Part shown: positions 1 to 13,743 of the stretch, one piece after another
Layout of the letters: each line of letters opens with the position of its first letter
Numbering within the stretch: position 1 is the stretch's first letter
Assembly (NCBI GenBank): GCA_013399305.1
Contig: VXAI01000199.1
Span: 62,001 to 126,000 of the forward strand
Direction: 5' to 3'
DNA from: Rostratula benghalensis
Taxonomy: Eukaryota > Chordata > Aves > Charadriiformes > Rostratulidae
DNA: 64,000 bases
Notes under the pieces: generated by a model
What the model was told of the DNA's origin: nothing
Databases searched by the model: none
The model's input: only the letters and a program-made list of their open reading frames with translations
Translations under genes and position numbers: made by a program

Positions 1-269
1 AGAAGGAAGCTACTGGCTCCATGTCGACTGTCGCAATAACATTAAGAGTTGCATTTGGTGGCTAGCACTAAAAGGCAAGGGTCTGTTCTATTCTCAATTT
101 CTTTGACTGTTGAAGTCACCAAAAGCCTACGATGTCACTAGGAATAGAAACTACAGGCTGGCCAGTCTCCCTTTGATTCACAGGAAGGTGAATAAGTAGT
201 CCTGGAAACATTCTGGAATGTGCACATGGAAGACAAGAAATAAATCAGGAGCAGTCAGCGTGGATTCAC

Positions 270-525
270 CAAGGGTATATATGCAAATTGAAACACAGGA
301 TCTTCTGTCTGAGTGTTAGGAAACACATTTTTACTGTGAGGGTGACTGAGTACTTGCAAAGGTTACCCAGAAAGGCTGTGGAGTTCCATTCTTGGAAATA
401 CTCAAAACATGTCTGGGTGTGGTTCTGTGCAAGTGGCTTTTGGTGGCCCTGCTTGAGCAGGGGATTTGGACAAGATGACTTTGAAAGGTCCCTTCCAAAC
501 CCAACCATGCTCTGATTCTATGAAT
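270..525 (+). mobile_element. CR1 LINE, 3' end fragment
   Basis: The segment carries the diverged end of the CR1 ORF2 (attgaaacacaggatcttct, then acattttTACTGTGAGGGTG). After it come the usual 3' tail phrases (TTGAGCAGGGGATTTGG, GGTCCCTTCCAA) and the terminal TGATTCTATGA repeat. It is 5'-truncated, as most CR1 copies are, and has lost its coding frame. Confidence 0.85.
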
Positions 526-3500
526 CATGGTATGATCTGTCACAGGCAAATGACTTAGCATATTTATTTTCAAAATAAACATATTATTACTTCGTAAAAG
601 TACTATGTTGTTGCACTGTTGAAGGGTGTGAGACTAAGAGCACAAAGTTTCTGATAACAATTTCTGTGCAGCTTTGTCAACATTAAACCAAGATCTCAGT
701 GTGAGATTAAACCCTGCTGACTTTTACACTCCAGTGGCCTTGTGGGTCATTTTTGAGGAGTGATAGGCAGTGTTTGTGACAGTGTTTGGAATGGGTATAG
801 TGGATGTTTGGTAGACGTACTCCTTCTGAATGAATTGCCTCGCAAATTTGTACAAAAATTTTCTGAGGACTGTCTTGATGGTCTCAACAGTCTCTTCCTG
901 TCTTATGTTCTTCTGTGATCTCCTCAGCGAGAGAGAAGGGCTCTTGCACCCCTCCTTCCCAATGCATTCACATCTGAAGTCAATGTCCTCTGTTGACAGA
1001 GGTGACATGACCCTTCTGGAAAGCACACCTATCATGGACATCAAGACCAGACAGAATGAGCTAGGGAACAGGTATTTTTAGAATCCAGTATTCAGTATTC
1101 TTCCACAGGATAGGAGGAAATGCTAAGCAGCCAGCATTCAAAGACAAGTCAGAGACAAGGAGCTCAGGATCAGAAGCTGGAAACAACATACGTAAATGTG
1201 TTTGGGGCCTTACTCTTGACCTGACTTTTTCTGATGCCAACACTATTCTGGACTAACTGGATAGCTTCATTATTTCAGACATGGAGAAACTGCATACTGA
1301 AAGATTTTCAGAAGCATCTGGAAGATCTATGATCAGAACATAAGGTCTTCTAGGAATCAGTAGGGCTTCTGTCCCTAAATCTTTTAGCTGGCTTTTAAAC
1401 TCACTCCTATAAACCGTAAGTGGTAAGGGTAAAAGCCATCAACTTCTTGGCAGTTATGTTACATGGTCAGCATCGGTGCCACCAAGAGGAAGAGGCTACA
1501 TTGGTCGGGTTACATGCAGAAATCTCAGAATACTTTGAGGTTTTTGCAGCTGCATTACTGCAGATTGCATCTCAGGAATTCATTCAGTGCTGACCCACTG
1601 ACTCAGTTAATTATTCAATAAGTTACATAACTGGCGAGGACCATACTTGTCTGATTGCTGTTACATGTGAATTCCCCGAAGTAAGCTTCTTTTGAGACAG
1701 AAAAGAAAAACTTACCTGTCTCTTCCCTATGAGTACGCGTGCTATGGTCAGGTCATTGCACATTGTGAGTGGCACTCAGAGTGACTCCTGTATATCCTGT
1801 TTGATGGAGAAATACAACTTCTCTGCTTAGAATTTATCTCCTTGCAATCTCTAATAACTGACTGATTGCAGGTAAGATAATCACACACAATCACTGAAAA
1901 CATTGAGGAGCTTGTGTCAGAAGAGCTGAACCCCAATTTTTATGTCTGTTGTAGTAAAGACAAAAGTTGCTTGGCCCAAACTGTCTGCCATCATTTTAAA
2001 GCTGCACAGACCTTTTATCTGATTTGGAGCTACATTTTCCTCTCTGCTTGTTTTCTAAATTATTTTCATTCATTCAATTTCCTTTCATCACAAGTATGTC
2101 CAGGAGTGGTCCTTGAATACAGACAGTAGCTTGCTGTGCTTTCTGAGCCTAGATTAATCCAGTGCAATCACAATGACCTTCTGATCACAATTCAATTGAA
2201 AATGCTTTATAATGAGGTAAGTCATAATAAAACTTCAGGTCCATTTGAAATAAAGATAACACTCAGTTGCTGAAAAATATTTAACAGAGACCTTCCTTTC
2301 CTAGCCCTTAGAAATGAACAATTTTTGCTATTATTTAGACAGTGGTACAGGCTGACCTCTGCTGAGTAATGAGCCATGTTTTGAGGCCATTAAAAATTAA
2401 TTTTGAAACTGCAGAGAGGCAGAAGTTGAGTTACAAGTCTTTAAAGATCCCTTTCCAGGTTTCTAGGGAAATGAACTCTCTCTTCATAAGGAGGATTCTG
2501 TCTGTTGTTTAGTGAAGAAAAAAAAAAACAAATCCACCCCTGCAATACAAGTCACATGGTAGAAAACAGATTGGCATAATAAGATTTGTCTAACAATTAG
2601 ATCAGGGTAAGAGTTTAACAAGCAAACTAATAACTAGAAAGTGGGGGCCAAAGAAATTCTAAGTGTGGGGGGAGAAGGGAGAGCTGCCAGCATGCTCTTA
2701 CCAGTGAAAACAATTAACTATTTGAAGAACTCAGCATAAGTCTTTTTCTCTCTTGGAGGAATATTTCATCCCCCTTTGAGGGTTTCACACTGAGATGGGA
2801 AATGTTTTGAAAAAATATGCTAAAATTGGGTGAGACATTTTTGGTTTGCTAGCTATCCGTGGAATCCTGTATTTAGAAGAGATCATATCATAGTATTGTG
2901 GGGGAAATTACAGAATAACATACAAAAGAAAGCAGTGCAACACAGGTCGCTCTAATTGACCAGATCGTCAGTTGCCCAGCCCATTTAATGTACTGAGCAT
3001 GATGCCTATGGTATGGAATATTTCTTTGGTCACTTTGTCCTGTGGATGCTCCCTCTTAGCTTTTATGGAAAGCTGAAAAAGTCCTTGACTAATGTAAACA
3101 TCACTTAGCAACAACTAAAACAATGCATTATTCTCATACGAAATCCAAAACACAGCTGCTGCTAGAAAGAAAATTAACTCTATCCCAGCTGAAACCAGGA
3201 CACATAGTAGTTTCTGAATCTGTGAATTTGATCAAAGTTTCTCTTAAGAGTGAAAAAATAGAGATTGAAAGCTGCCTCCTTTTTCTTGAGTCTTATATAA
3301 AATTTTCTCTGGTATGGACACCTACATAAGGTTTGCCATGAAGTTAAAAGACAAAGGTTAATTTGTTTAAAGAATTGGTCTGTTGGGTGTTTGAATAGCT
3401 TGCAAGCATTAGATGAGAAGACAGGAAATTTTGCATTAGATTATTTCCTATAAAGAAATAGCTGATAAATTAAATAAGTAACAAAATGTTAACTTGAAAG

Positions 3501-4229
3501 AAAGCTGAGATTTCACAATAGCTCAAAATAAGATGAAGCTTATTTGTAGTCCTTATATTTAGGACTTTTTTTTTACCAGAATAAAGGTCATTCTCCTCCT
3601 TGATTCTTTAAGACCAATGCTTAATGGCTGACTCACCTTAAGTAAAGTCTTAAGGACCATAAAAAAAGAATGATTCTCCATTTCTCAAGTGTAGCTAATT
3701 GCTAGGAACATTTTTGAGCATCTTAAATATAGACCATGCTGTTCACAGATGATGGCTAATACAATTCTGAGCAGTTCAAAATTCAGTAGTGTTCAGATGC
3801 CAAAAGATAGTTAAGCATTAGAGATTAACTTTGTTCTTGTCTGTATTTTCTTCCTGTCTTAGACGAAAAACTTTCAGCATAAATATATTAAAAAAAACCA
3901 TGAAAAATCCTGGCACTGTCCTAACATGTTCATCATTGTCTAATTTGGCAGGGTAGCCCAGGATAGCCCAAGGTCTCACATTCTACAGGAGGAGCACAAC
4001 CAGCATTTTCACAACCCCCTTATCCCCTATTGATCCCACTGCCTCCAGTTCTCTTTCTCCGCATACACCCTTTGCTTCCCAGTTTCTCAGTGCATACATA
4101 GTCCTCTCACTTTCTTTAGGTGTCTCCAGTATCCTTCATATACCCCCCTCCCACATTTACATAGCATATCCAATTGCTATGTAAATTAGATTGTGTCGAA
4201 CTTGTGTTGGCACTTTCTTGTAGCCTGCA
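526..4229. other. No recognisable gene; unassigned non-coding DNA
   Basis: I see no splice-flanked coding segment, RNA gene or clear repeat family here. A 106-codon minus-strand open frame (724-1044) is lysine- and arginine-rich but unmatched. The stretch contains a short A-run at about 2518-2528. Confidence 0.5.
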
Positions 4230-5212
4230 CGTCTGAATTCCTGTTGTCTCTTCCAATTATGTTGAAACAGACAATGTGCCTAAGATTCTTAGAGCTAGGG
4301 AATCTTCTTCCTGTGCTATGCCTGTTTTCCAGCAGTTCTGTCCCTAACCTATATCGCTGCCTGGAATTCTTCCTCCCCAGACCCTATATTTGCTCTTGTT
4401 GAACCTCATTAAGTTATTTTCTGCCCTGCTCTCCAGCCTGTCCATGTCATGCTGGATGGTGGCACAGCCCTCTGCAGTGTCAGCCAGCCCTCCCAGTTCG
4501 GCATCATTAACGAACGGGCTGAGGATACACTTGTCCCCTTGTCCAGGTCATTGATGAGTATGTTGAACAAGACTGGACCAAGTACTGACCCTTGGGGACA
4601 CCAGTGGTTACAGGCCTCCAATTTGACCCTGCTCCATTAATTACAACCCTCTGAGTCCTGTCACGCAGCCAGTTCTCAACCCACCTCACTGTCCCCTCAT
4701 CTAACCCACACTTCCTCAGATTCCTAATGACGATGTTATGGGAGACAGTGTCAGAAGCCTGGCTGAAGTCAAGGTAGATGACATCCGCTGCTCTCTCCTC
4801 ATCCAGCCATCCAGTTATAACATCATAGAAGGCTATCAGATAGGTCAAGCATGATTTACCCTTGGTAAACCCATGCTGACCACTTCCAATGATTTCCAGT
4901 TCTTTAAGATGTTTGGAGATGACATCTAAAACAAGTCGCTCCATTACCTCCCTGGGGACAGAGGTGAGCTTAATTGGCCAGTAGTTCCCTGGGTCCTTCT
5001 TCTTGCCCATTTTGAAGACTGGAGTGATAGCTGCCTTCCTCGTGTCCTCCAACACCTCTCCTGTTCTCCATGACCTTTCAAAGATGATGGAGAGCGGCCC
5101 AGCAATGCCATCTGTCAGTTCTCTCAGCACTCACAGGTGCATCCCATCAGGGCCCATGGACTTAGAAATGTCTATTTTGGCCAAGTGGTCTCTTTTTTTA
5201 GGGGATGAGCCT
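4230..5212 (-). mobile_element. CR1 LINE, reverse-transcriptase fragment
   Basis: The minus-strand translation from 5130 down is a CR1 ORF2 reverse transcriptase. It contains [57 protein letters not shown] and TGVPKGQ in the expected order. The frame then shifts near 4530-4620. The catalytic FADD box has decayed to FVND followed by AELGG, so the copy cannot be active. Upstream and downstream parts of the element are missing. It is an old, truncated insertion. Confidence 0.95.
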
Positions 5213-8200
5213 TAATTTCCATCAGACCCTTCTGTACTTGCCAATGTATTACTACCCCTCTTTTCTTTGCTACTGCATGATAACCATGGATCACATTTTA
5301 ATTTTTCACGGTAGGAGAGCCTACCAGTATTCCTGCATGAGCAAACCTTATCTGGTGTATAATTGTGTACCTAAATGTTTTCCATAGCTTTAAACCATTA
5401 CCTGACCCTCTTTTTAATATCACCCTGGGCCTCTTTGAAACCATCAAAGATCAATTGCTGTGGCATCTAAATTTCATTTACAAGATCAAACATTTCACTG
5501 AGAATGGCTTTGCTTCCTCCGTAACAATGAGTTCTCAGAGGCAAATGCTCTCAGATTAGTGTCAGTGATTTACAGAAAACAAATTGCTGGGGAGCTGCTG
5601 AGACTGGAACAAGGGAGGTGGCCAAGAAATTCTGAGCCACGTTTCTTGCCTCTGTCAATTCCCTGCCTTCAAGAATGTCCTCAGCATTACAGTGTCATAT
5701 GGAGATTCCAGGAAAGATTCCCTGCTCATTAGCACCTGTCTCATAAAGTTAAGCTCATACCATACAGCTGTGATTGTAAGAACAAGGGATCTTTTTTTTT
5801 AACATATTCCATGTAAAATTTAAGATTTCATTTAGATTATGTATCAGCATGCACTCTGCACAAAAAAAGAACCCTTGGGTTTTCAAAGAATTTTTGCAGT
5901 GTCATTAATTTACAATTAAACTAATGGTGAATAGGAGCATTCTGTGCTGTCCTTAAAGCCCCAGATGCAGCAGCCACATTGAACCTCCTTGCTTTTGGGA
6001 GAGGTCTTGAAACACCAAAGGCTGAAGTTCCCCAGACCAGAAAGCAGTGATAAATATTCCCATTTGCAGTTGTTTTATATCATATTTTTGTAAAACTATT
6101 ATTCTTGTGACTTGGAGGGCGCAGATAGGCTTTTACTCTCAAGCCCATCAGTGGGAAATTCTGCTTTTTGGTTTTTTACTCCGTGTCACTGACGTGTTTG
6201 AATGCTGCTTGGTGGTTGTCCACCACAGTGCCAGTTCATCGAGAGCCTCATGGTCAGATCGAGCAGTTAAGCTTCTTTGATGCAGGAAAAACTGTCCAGA
6301 CCAGACTATCCCTGTTCCTTTATTTTCCACAGTACCTCTTTCCTGGGGACTAAATGAGTGGTTAGCAAGTCTAATGGGAAACTGAAAAAGCTATTAGGTT
6401 GCAAGCCAATATCTGATAGCAGGAGCAGCAATAGATTATTTATCGTCTGTTGGTTTCAGACTATGTTTGTGGTAGTGTCTTGGCATTGATCTTAGCATGC
6501 AGTTGCAAAATGCATTAGCAGAGGCTCCATTGTTTAAATATCCATTAAAGAGCAAAGAAACATTTCACCAATTAATGCAAACCTTGGTCAAAGCATGCCT
6601 TTGGAGAGAGCCTTAAACAGCCCCATACCAATTCCTTGCTGGAGGAAGGGATCTGTGCAGCAAAGGGCAAGCAGGTTTGTATTAACTGGAGAATGAGAGC
6701 TCAGAGTGTAACATCACCCTCTGACAGCACTTGTGTGTCATCTCTTCAGGCTGCACTGGTCAACCTGTGACCTTTCCATGTTTTCTGCTCTGATGATGTA
6801 TTTTTCATCTTAATTCTGTACACAGAATCAGCTGAACTTGCCAGAAATTTTCATCAGGAAATTATTACCTCCTGTGTATTCCACTAACAATAGCATCAGA
6901 CTTAAATAAGTACTTTAGAAGAATGATTATTTGACAAGCCTTTTTGTCCACAAATATCTTCAGACTAGTTGGTTTAAAGCTATTCAAAATTCTTTGTCTC
7001 TCTGGATACTGTTAATTTATTTTCAACAAATCTAACTCTAGCTCCTGCATCCAGGGATTTACACAACAGACTAATTTGGCTGTGTCTGTTGAGGTGGTAG
7101 GGAAGGAAGGATTTTGCCTTTGATAAAATTAAGCACAGGACTGAAAGTTATTTTTGTAAAGATTTGTAACATTTTTTATTGCTTTTGTATTGCAATATCT
7201 CAAAGAATATCTTCTTAATATTATACCACCCGACTAACTAAATTTGATGGGATGCTCCCCAAGGAAAACTGAGAGACATCTTAGTCCAGGCAGATATCAC
7301 AATATATTAGGTTTTGACTTCTATTATCTGTATTATAGCTGAAGTTTATTATGTGTCGTAATAGTACGATTTCTGCTGTCCCCTAGTGGCTAGTTAATTT
7401 TTAAGTTCAGTACATCCGTTACTATTTCTGTGATCCTATCAGAAATTGTAAATTGGCTTGCAGTTCGATTTACACTACAGAATGTACACAAACTCAAAGA
7501 ACTCAGTTAAAATATTTTCCAGCATAAAAGCTGACTGGCTGATAAAAGCCTTATGAAATTACCCGCAACTGTATCTGTCTAGCTTTAACTTTCCAGGAGC
7601 ATCCCGGGGACTGTGTGGTGCCCTTTCACACAAGTTTACAGTGACAGACAAAAGCAATGAAACCTGGAAAAGGCTAGAGAAAGCAGATGTAGCTTTCACT
7701 GAGACAATTAGTGATGTTTAGACACTGTGCTGAATTTACTTAACTTGTTGGTAGTGTAAGATGCACCAGACAGCGTTCTGAGAGGACAGGAGTGGTGCAG
7801 TGCCACTTCCTTTCCTCTTCATCCTGATGTCAAACCCAGCTTGTGCCATGACCTGCTGGTTTAAAACCATTTTTGCACTGGCTGATGTGCAGCATGAAGA
7901 ATGCAATAACTTCATGAGATGAGATTAAAAGGAGCTTTGTGAACCAGCTCCTACTGGTCCCAACCTGTGTGACTAGTCCTGCAGTTGCCATAGTGAGAGC
8001 CAGCCTCTGTCCAGCTTCAGAAGGTAAAGATGGGGATAATGTGTGAAGTCTGTAAAGTGATGGCAGAACAGAAATGGTTGTTGAAATATAGTTCATTTCA
8101 TTAAAATTCATTTCAAAGTGCTGTGGTAGAATGACCAATTTAAGACTCTACAGTATGTGCAAGAGGAGCATAGTGTGGCCCTCCTGTCTCAGCATGTTGT

Positions 8201-9064
8201 ATGTTTGCCAGGTAATTATAAGAATAAAAAATATTCCACTTCTTTATTACTTTTTGTTACTTCTACAGGTTTTGAGGATCCTTAAATGTGTAGCAGGGGT
8301 TCTGACCACCAGAGAGCATAATACTCTGTCACACTTCCTCCAGTCAGAGAATAAGTTAACCTGGGTTGAAATATCCCATGTTGGAACTTCAGCTGATGGA
8401 ATGAATAGTCCATTAGGGCAGCTTTTTGTTTTAAGTGTATGGAGCAGAGCTTGAAGCCAGCAATACATGTCTCTCATGAGCTCCTCTTTGAGAAGCTTCA
8501 AGTATGGTCAGGCTTGCCAAACTTCAGCATTTCAATGCAAGCCTGAAAATATTTGGTGCTTTTCAGGAAGCCTTCACATCCTGGTGTCACATTTCATTCA
8601 ACTCCCTGCCAGCAATAGAGAGCACTTGTGACTATGCCTATGGAGCAGAGTGATTTGGGGCAGGGGTGGCTCCAACTTGGTGAGGACCATCCTGGGATGA
8701 GGAAGACTGACTGAACTTGAGTCCCTTGGGAATGCCTCTCTTTCCAGGCCATGAAATAACCTGTTAGCTCAGACGCAATGCTGGGCTCATGCTGGTCCCA
8801 GACATTAGCATGGTGACTCTATGTTGGGTACATTAGCCTGTGTCCAAAATTTGGAACAAGAGGAGAAGGGTATGCCATTTTTTCTCTTTAAATGTTTTGA
8901 TTAGGCTAAGCTGTGCTTTGGGGAATGAGCATACGTAGGTGGAAACACAAAAAGGTGGATGGTATGCAAAAGTTTGTGAAGAATTTAGCTAGTAGCACAG
9001 CAAGGGTAGCAAACAAAGGAAAGATGAAAAATGGAAACAGCTTTGCATTTTTCACCTATTTGCC
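5213..9064. other. No recognisable gene; unassigned non-coding DNA
   Basis: No coding exon or RNA gene was recognised. A stretch at about 6420-6620 has the even, motif-rich texture of conserved non-coding DNA, with repeated homeodomain-like AATTAATGCAAA and ATGCATTAG motifs. A CTCF-like motif lies at 7374-7389 and is listed separately. Confidence 0.5.
7374..7389 (-). promoter_or_regulatory. CTCF-like motif
   Basis: The minus strand reads CCACTAGGGGACAGCA, which by eye agrees with the CTCF core consensus CCASYAGRKGGCRSYR at 15 of 16 positions. The mismatch is the second of the two G's before the C. This is a sequence match only; occupancy is unknown. Confidence 0.5.
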
Positions 9065-9475
9065 CAGGGCTGAAGCACATGGCATATGAGGAGAGCGTGG
9101 GACATTTAGATTTGTTCAGTCTGAAGAAGAGCAGGTAAAGAAGACACCTTTTTCCTTTCTTCAGCTACGCAATGGGACACTGCAGAAGACAGAGGACTTT
9201 TCTTGGAGGTGCACAGTGACAGGACAGGAGGCAACAGACAAAAGTTGGGTACAGGAAATTTTTATTAGGTATAATGAAAAATTTTTCACTGTAAGGGTGG
9301 TCAAGCACAGTAACAGGTTGCCAAAAGAGGTTTTAGTCTCCATCCTTAGAGATATTCATCATTTAACAAGACATGACCTACTTGGACGTGCTTTGAGCAG
9401 GGGTTGGATTAGATGGACCCACTAGATTTAGTGGTCCTTTCCAACCAAAATTTTTCTGCTTTTATTATATTTCAC
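9065..9475 (+). mobile_element. CR1 LINE, degraded 3' end
   Basis: Phrases typical of the CR1 3' region appear in order: the AYEERxxxLxLFSLKKSR-like stretch, TTTTTCACTGTAAGGGTGGTC, a remnant of the HxNRLP tail, and GAGCAGGGGTTGGATTAGATGGACC. Internal insertions, including an extra segment around 9135-9180, break the coding frame. The terminal octamer repeats are lost. Confidence 0.8.
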
Positions 9476-12110
9476 TGTTATTTAGCTAGTCAGTATTTCT
9501 GGGTCTGGCTTTCAGTATTTATGTGCAAACCCTGACATAGAAAGCTAATAAGCAGGATGCTGTCAGGACACAATAATTATTAACCATTAAAAATACACAT
9601 TTCTTGAGAAGGCTGGGTTAGCCCTGGTTTCATTCAGATATGCAAGTATTCAGATTACATTAGGGTTAGGGGACTAGTGGTGATAGTATAGTCAGACTTC
9701 TTGAATGGAGCTATTTTGTACAGCTTGCAAACAAGTGTGTCATAGCCATTGTATTTTCTTGTACATAAATATGTAGCTCATCAAATTATATTGACTATTA
9801 GTGAAAAATAATTCTTATCTGGAATTTTCAAAGTAACTTAATTAAATTCAAGTTCAATGGAAATTGCACCTGGATCTTTATGAAGGTTTACTGAAAGCAG
9901 AGCCAGTTTTGCATAGGAGTTTCTTGCCTAAAGGATAGTGTCTTGCATAGAAGAGATGTTTCAAGGCATTCCACTTCAATTGAAGTCCTGTTTACTTTAA
10001 TGGAAGTCCTATTTACTTATTAGACCAATATGTAAATTGGTGTAAATTGGCATGAAATTCCCAGTCAAGAGGGGAGAGGTGGGGGCCGGAATTTGGACGG
10101 GCAACATGTCTTTCCAGTACCTCCGCATTGTCTGGGTGCAGAGGGTCAGAATAAGTTTGTGCAGGTGAAGTTGTTCCCTTCCGTGTTGTGCACTGGAGTA
10201 CTGGAGCTATAGTGCTCACATAGGGATATTACATATAATATTCAACAGATGTTTGCTGCAAATGTTTGGGTTTTTTCCCACAATTCCCATTTTTCAATAG
10301 GTTCTTTGATATAGAAACAAGTTAATTAATTTTTTTTATTACTTCTTAATACCATAAATGAACTTCATTCAGGGTGGCTATGATATTTTGCATTTGCTAA
10401 CCACATCAATAATAAACAACAAACTCACTTGTTCTTTAATTTCCCCATAATGGCACAGAAAAGAAACCAAAAGCTTTGCCTATTTATCCCCTGCTCTGTT
10501 GTTGATACAGAGCCAAATGAAGTTCTTACTTCTAAGTCAATGGATGAATTTAAGCATATTGAACAAATTACACAAAACAATCTCCTATTTTGTTTGCACA
10601 TCCGCACATGATATAAGGAGCAATAGAGCTAAATAACAGATGCTTTTGTGTTCTTTTTTTTTTCAGTAAGTCTTCAACCAAGCACTGAAACTATTTTTTT
10701 ACAACACTAAAACCCAGTGCAACTAATATATTCATGATGGATTTTTATGATCCAATCTTGTATCCCCGATGGCTCATTTGCAGGCCTTAATGCAATTTTC
10801 CAAAAGCTGAAAAATGTAATTCAGAGCAGCTTCCTGGTCTAAAATCACATTGATTCACTAATTCATTGTTTATGGCTTCTTGTTGCAGACACGGCAGTTT
10901 TTTACAGACAAGACCTTTCTTGGTAAGTAAAATATAAACCAGCTAAAGACCTCAATTCTTTATCTGAAATTATCAGGAAGTGTTTAAGCACAATTTCAAC
11001 AGCCCTCACGTACATTTTAAAACCAAAACATATGCTTAAAGATTCTCCTAGAATAAAGAGACTTTTTTAAACTAGTGCCAAAAATGATTGAGGAGGGCTT
11101 GTCTACCAAGAAGCCAAAGAAGACAAATTACAAAGGACCTAAACTAAAACATATTTAACTGTTCAGTGATATTTATTTTTTTTAATTAAAGAAAGAGAAG
11201 CCAAGAGTCTCTGTTACACATACAAAACAAAGAGCAGCAAAAAACAATGAAGTGACCATGAGAACACCAGACCATCTGTTTGTCTCCCCTAGAAGTGTTC
11301 AGCAATGAGGCGCTAAATGTCCATGAACTACATGTGCATATTGTAAAAGTTTGTTTTAATGCTTAGTGAAATATCCCTGGCCAAAAAAGATGATTTATCC
11401 TGATGGTGAATTAAACTTCTAAGACTTTTGGAAAAAAACACAAAACAAACAAAACAAAACAAACAAAAAAACCCCAAACATAAAAACATAAAAACAAACA
11501 AAAAAAACCCCTTAAAATCAAAACAGCATCAGTGTTTGATAATCGTGGAGTAAAAATGTATAGTTTTCTTTAAACAAAACTAATATTTGTGACTTGTCAC
11601 CTTTAGGTGAAATTGTATACAGCCCATTATCCAGAGCCAGAATACTGCTGGCAAAATAAAGTCCTGGGCCTCTATTCCCCATGAAACCCAGAATTTCTAT
11701 CCAATCCTGGTACCTGATTTACTGAAGCAGTCCCGTGATTTTGGTAGGATTGCTACATTGCATGTCTTGCAACACACTAAGGTAAACATTTCTTTCCTCT
11801 TTACAGCTAAAAGACTAAGCCTCAGACTGATCAGAAGGTTTAGGCCTTGGAATGTTAGTGCCATCCATTGTCTGCACCCTTTTCTGCTGTCTGATCCTGC
11901 TGCAACCAGAGTTTTTGATAGGTTTGACAAGTTCCTCTGATGTCTGAAGAACTTTTCCCCGACACATCTACAGGCTCTCAGTTCCTCCTGCTGCACAGAC
12001 CAGCTTTCACCTCAAGACTAAGCCTGTCGGGATTCACAAACTTGCTGCTTCCTTGCCCAGCCTTTTTAAGGACCATTTCTCACATGTGCCCTGAGACACC
12101 TGCTGCATTG
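9476..12110. other. No recognisable gene; A-rich tract inside
   Basis: No coding exon or RNA gene was recognised. At about 11431-11512 there is an impure AAAAC/AAAC-rich low-complexity tract. A small GC-richer patch at about 10060-10210 holds a few CpGs but has no recognised feature. Confidence 0.45.
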
Positions 12111-12119
12111 CTGTCCATG

Positions 12120-12320
12120 TAAAATTCACATTCTTCTTGCTGGAGCAATGGGTGAGGTAACACATTTGTCTTCATGGCTTGAGGCACGAGGTTTGATCTC
12201 AGTTCCCACGTGTGTCTGGCAGCTTTGCTCTAACCACCAAGCCACAGGTTCTTTGGCTTGAATCGCAAGTTGGGGAAAATGACTTAGCTCTCCACATGAA
12301 GCCACACTGCCGTCAAACAA
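12120..12320 (-). repeat. tRNA-derived SINE-like remnant
   Basis: The minus strand reads TGGCTTGGTGGTTAGAGCA, a good match to a Pol III A box inside a tRNA-like head. About 45 bases further it reads GAGATCAAACCTC, a decayed B box (usual form GGTTCGAATCC). This order and spacing match a tRNA-derived SINE head. No intact tRNA cloverleaf can be drawn, so it is not a tRNA gene. I cannot assign the SINE family. Confidence 0.45.
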
Positions 12321-13743
12321 TAAATAAGATTTATTTAGGAGGAGATTTATATCAGGAGAAGGAATTCAGCCAAGTGGTTTAGGATCTTCTCTGGGAATGG
12401 ATGTCCATGTTCCAAAGCCTACCTGTGTAATTTTAACAAGTCTCTAATTTCCAGCTGATTTCCCTAACCTTTAGTTTTAGCCTTTGTCACAACATTGCTT
12501 GATTTGTAACAGAATACAAAACCAGCCTCTATCCTGAAAAGCAGCCCGTAGTAGGTGTCTAGGACACTTTTTGGAGACATGTGTGGTTTAGTATCCTCAG
12601 ACAAAAGTGAGAAAGGGAGCCAAGTCCTCTGCAGCCTGTAACTCACCTGAGTAGTGGCCATTTGGCATTGAAAGAAAGGGCATCTCCGTCTCAGGAGCTG
12701 TGGTGGAAGCACAGGAGTGACCCATAGCACAATGTATGTGGTGAAGGCCCAGTGTGGACAAGGTTTTGAGATACATACTTTTGAATGACATCAGCTTTCC
12801 AGCCTATTTTCAGCTGCTCCCTGTCCAGCACACTGCCTGTTGTGCTTGCCAGTTGGAAGCCATCAATTCCCACAGGCATTTCTTTGGGAACTGAACAGGG
12901 AACTGAGGATTTCTCTGCAGAGGTGAGTGGTTATAGCTTTGGTGCAGTGAGATTATGGATCTGACTTAAATTTCTTGTTTAGAATAACACAAAAGGGTTT
13001 GGTTCTAGAGAAGAAAAGCAAAGAACAATGAGCCCTGAGGCTCATTCCCTTAAGTTTCCCTTCCTGGTGGAGGCCCAGAAGTGATTCCCTCCATGTGGGT
13101 GCAGGATATCTCCTCCACCCCCAGCAGACACCTCTGCAGTCTGATGGCACAGAGTATCTCTTCAGGGCAGTTCGACAGTGTGAGTCCTTCAGTATGCAGT
13201 CTTGTAATTTAGGTACCCAATTAAACTGACGGCTATTTTAATTAGATATGATGCAGACCTGGAATTTATCAGGGAAAGCCAAGCTACAAAAGGCTTGAGA
13301 ATAGCACCATCTCCTGGAGACGCCTCACATAGCTTTGGTTTTCTAAACTGGCTGAAAGAACTTTTTTTTCCTAAAACTATTGTCATTCAAACCGATAATT
13401 TGGTTGACGTATGCCCTCTGCTACCAAATAGTAGTTTGGCTAAGGGATTTCCATGCTTCAGCAAGAAATGAACACTACCCTTACATGGCTTTTTCCAGTG
13501 CACCCCATGTTAACAACAAACCCAGTGTGACACATTTATAGGGCAGTTTCATCAGTGTAACAGTTGAAGAGGCACCGTGTTTGCCACAGGAGCATGCCAG
13601 GGTGCATCAGAAGGCTAACAGAAACCCTTGGGGATAGGAACCTGCAATACAAGCTGAAGTTATTTACACATTTTCTCTTAAGCCTTCATCTGAAAGCTAA
13701 TTTCTCTCAAAGAAACAAACAAAAAAATATATATACTTGGGTT
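12321..13743. other. No recognisable gene
   Basis: I see nothing coding here. A CTCF-like motif lies at 13302-13317. Confidence 0.5.
13302..13317 (-). promoter_or_regulatory. CTCF-like motif
   Basis: The minus strand reads CCAGGAGATGGTGCTA, agreeing by eye with 14 of 16 positions of CCASYAGRKGGCRSYR. It has the same orientation as the motif at 7.4 kb. Confidence 0.4.

Noticed and set aside
724..1044. 106-codon minus-strand open frame rich in Lys/Arg/Thr
   Set aside because: No family recognised and no convincing splice acceptor. The length is within reach of chance in this much DNA.
8306..8321. CTCF-like motif on the plus strand (CCACCAGAGAGCATAA)
   Set aside because: Only about 13 of 16 positions match and a core G is lost. 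Too weak to list as a feature.
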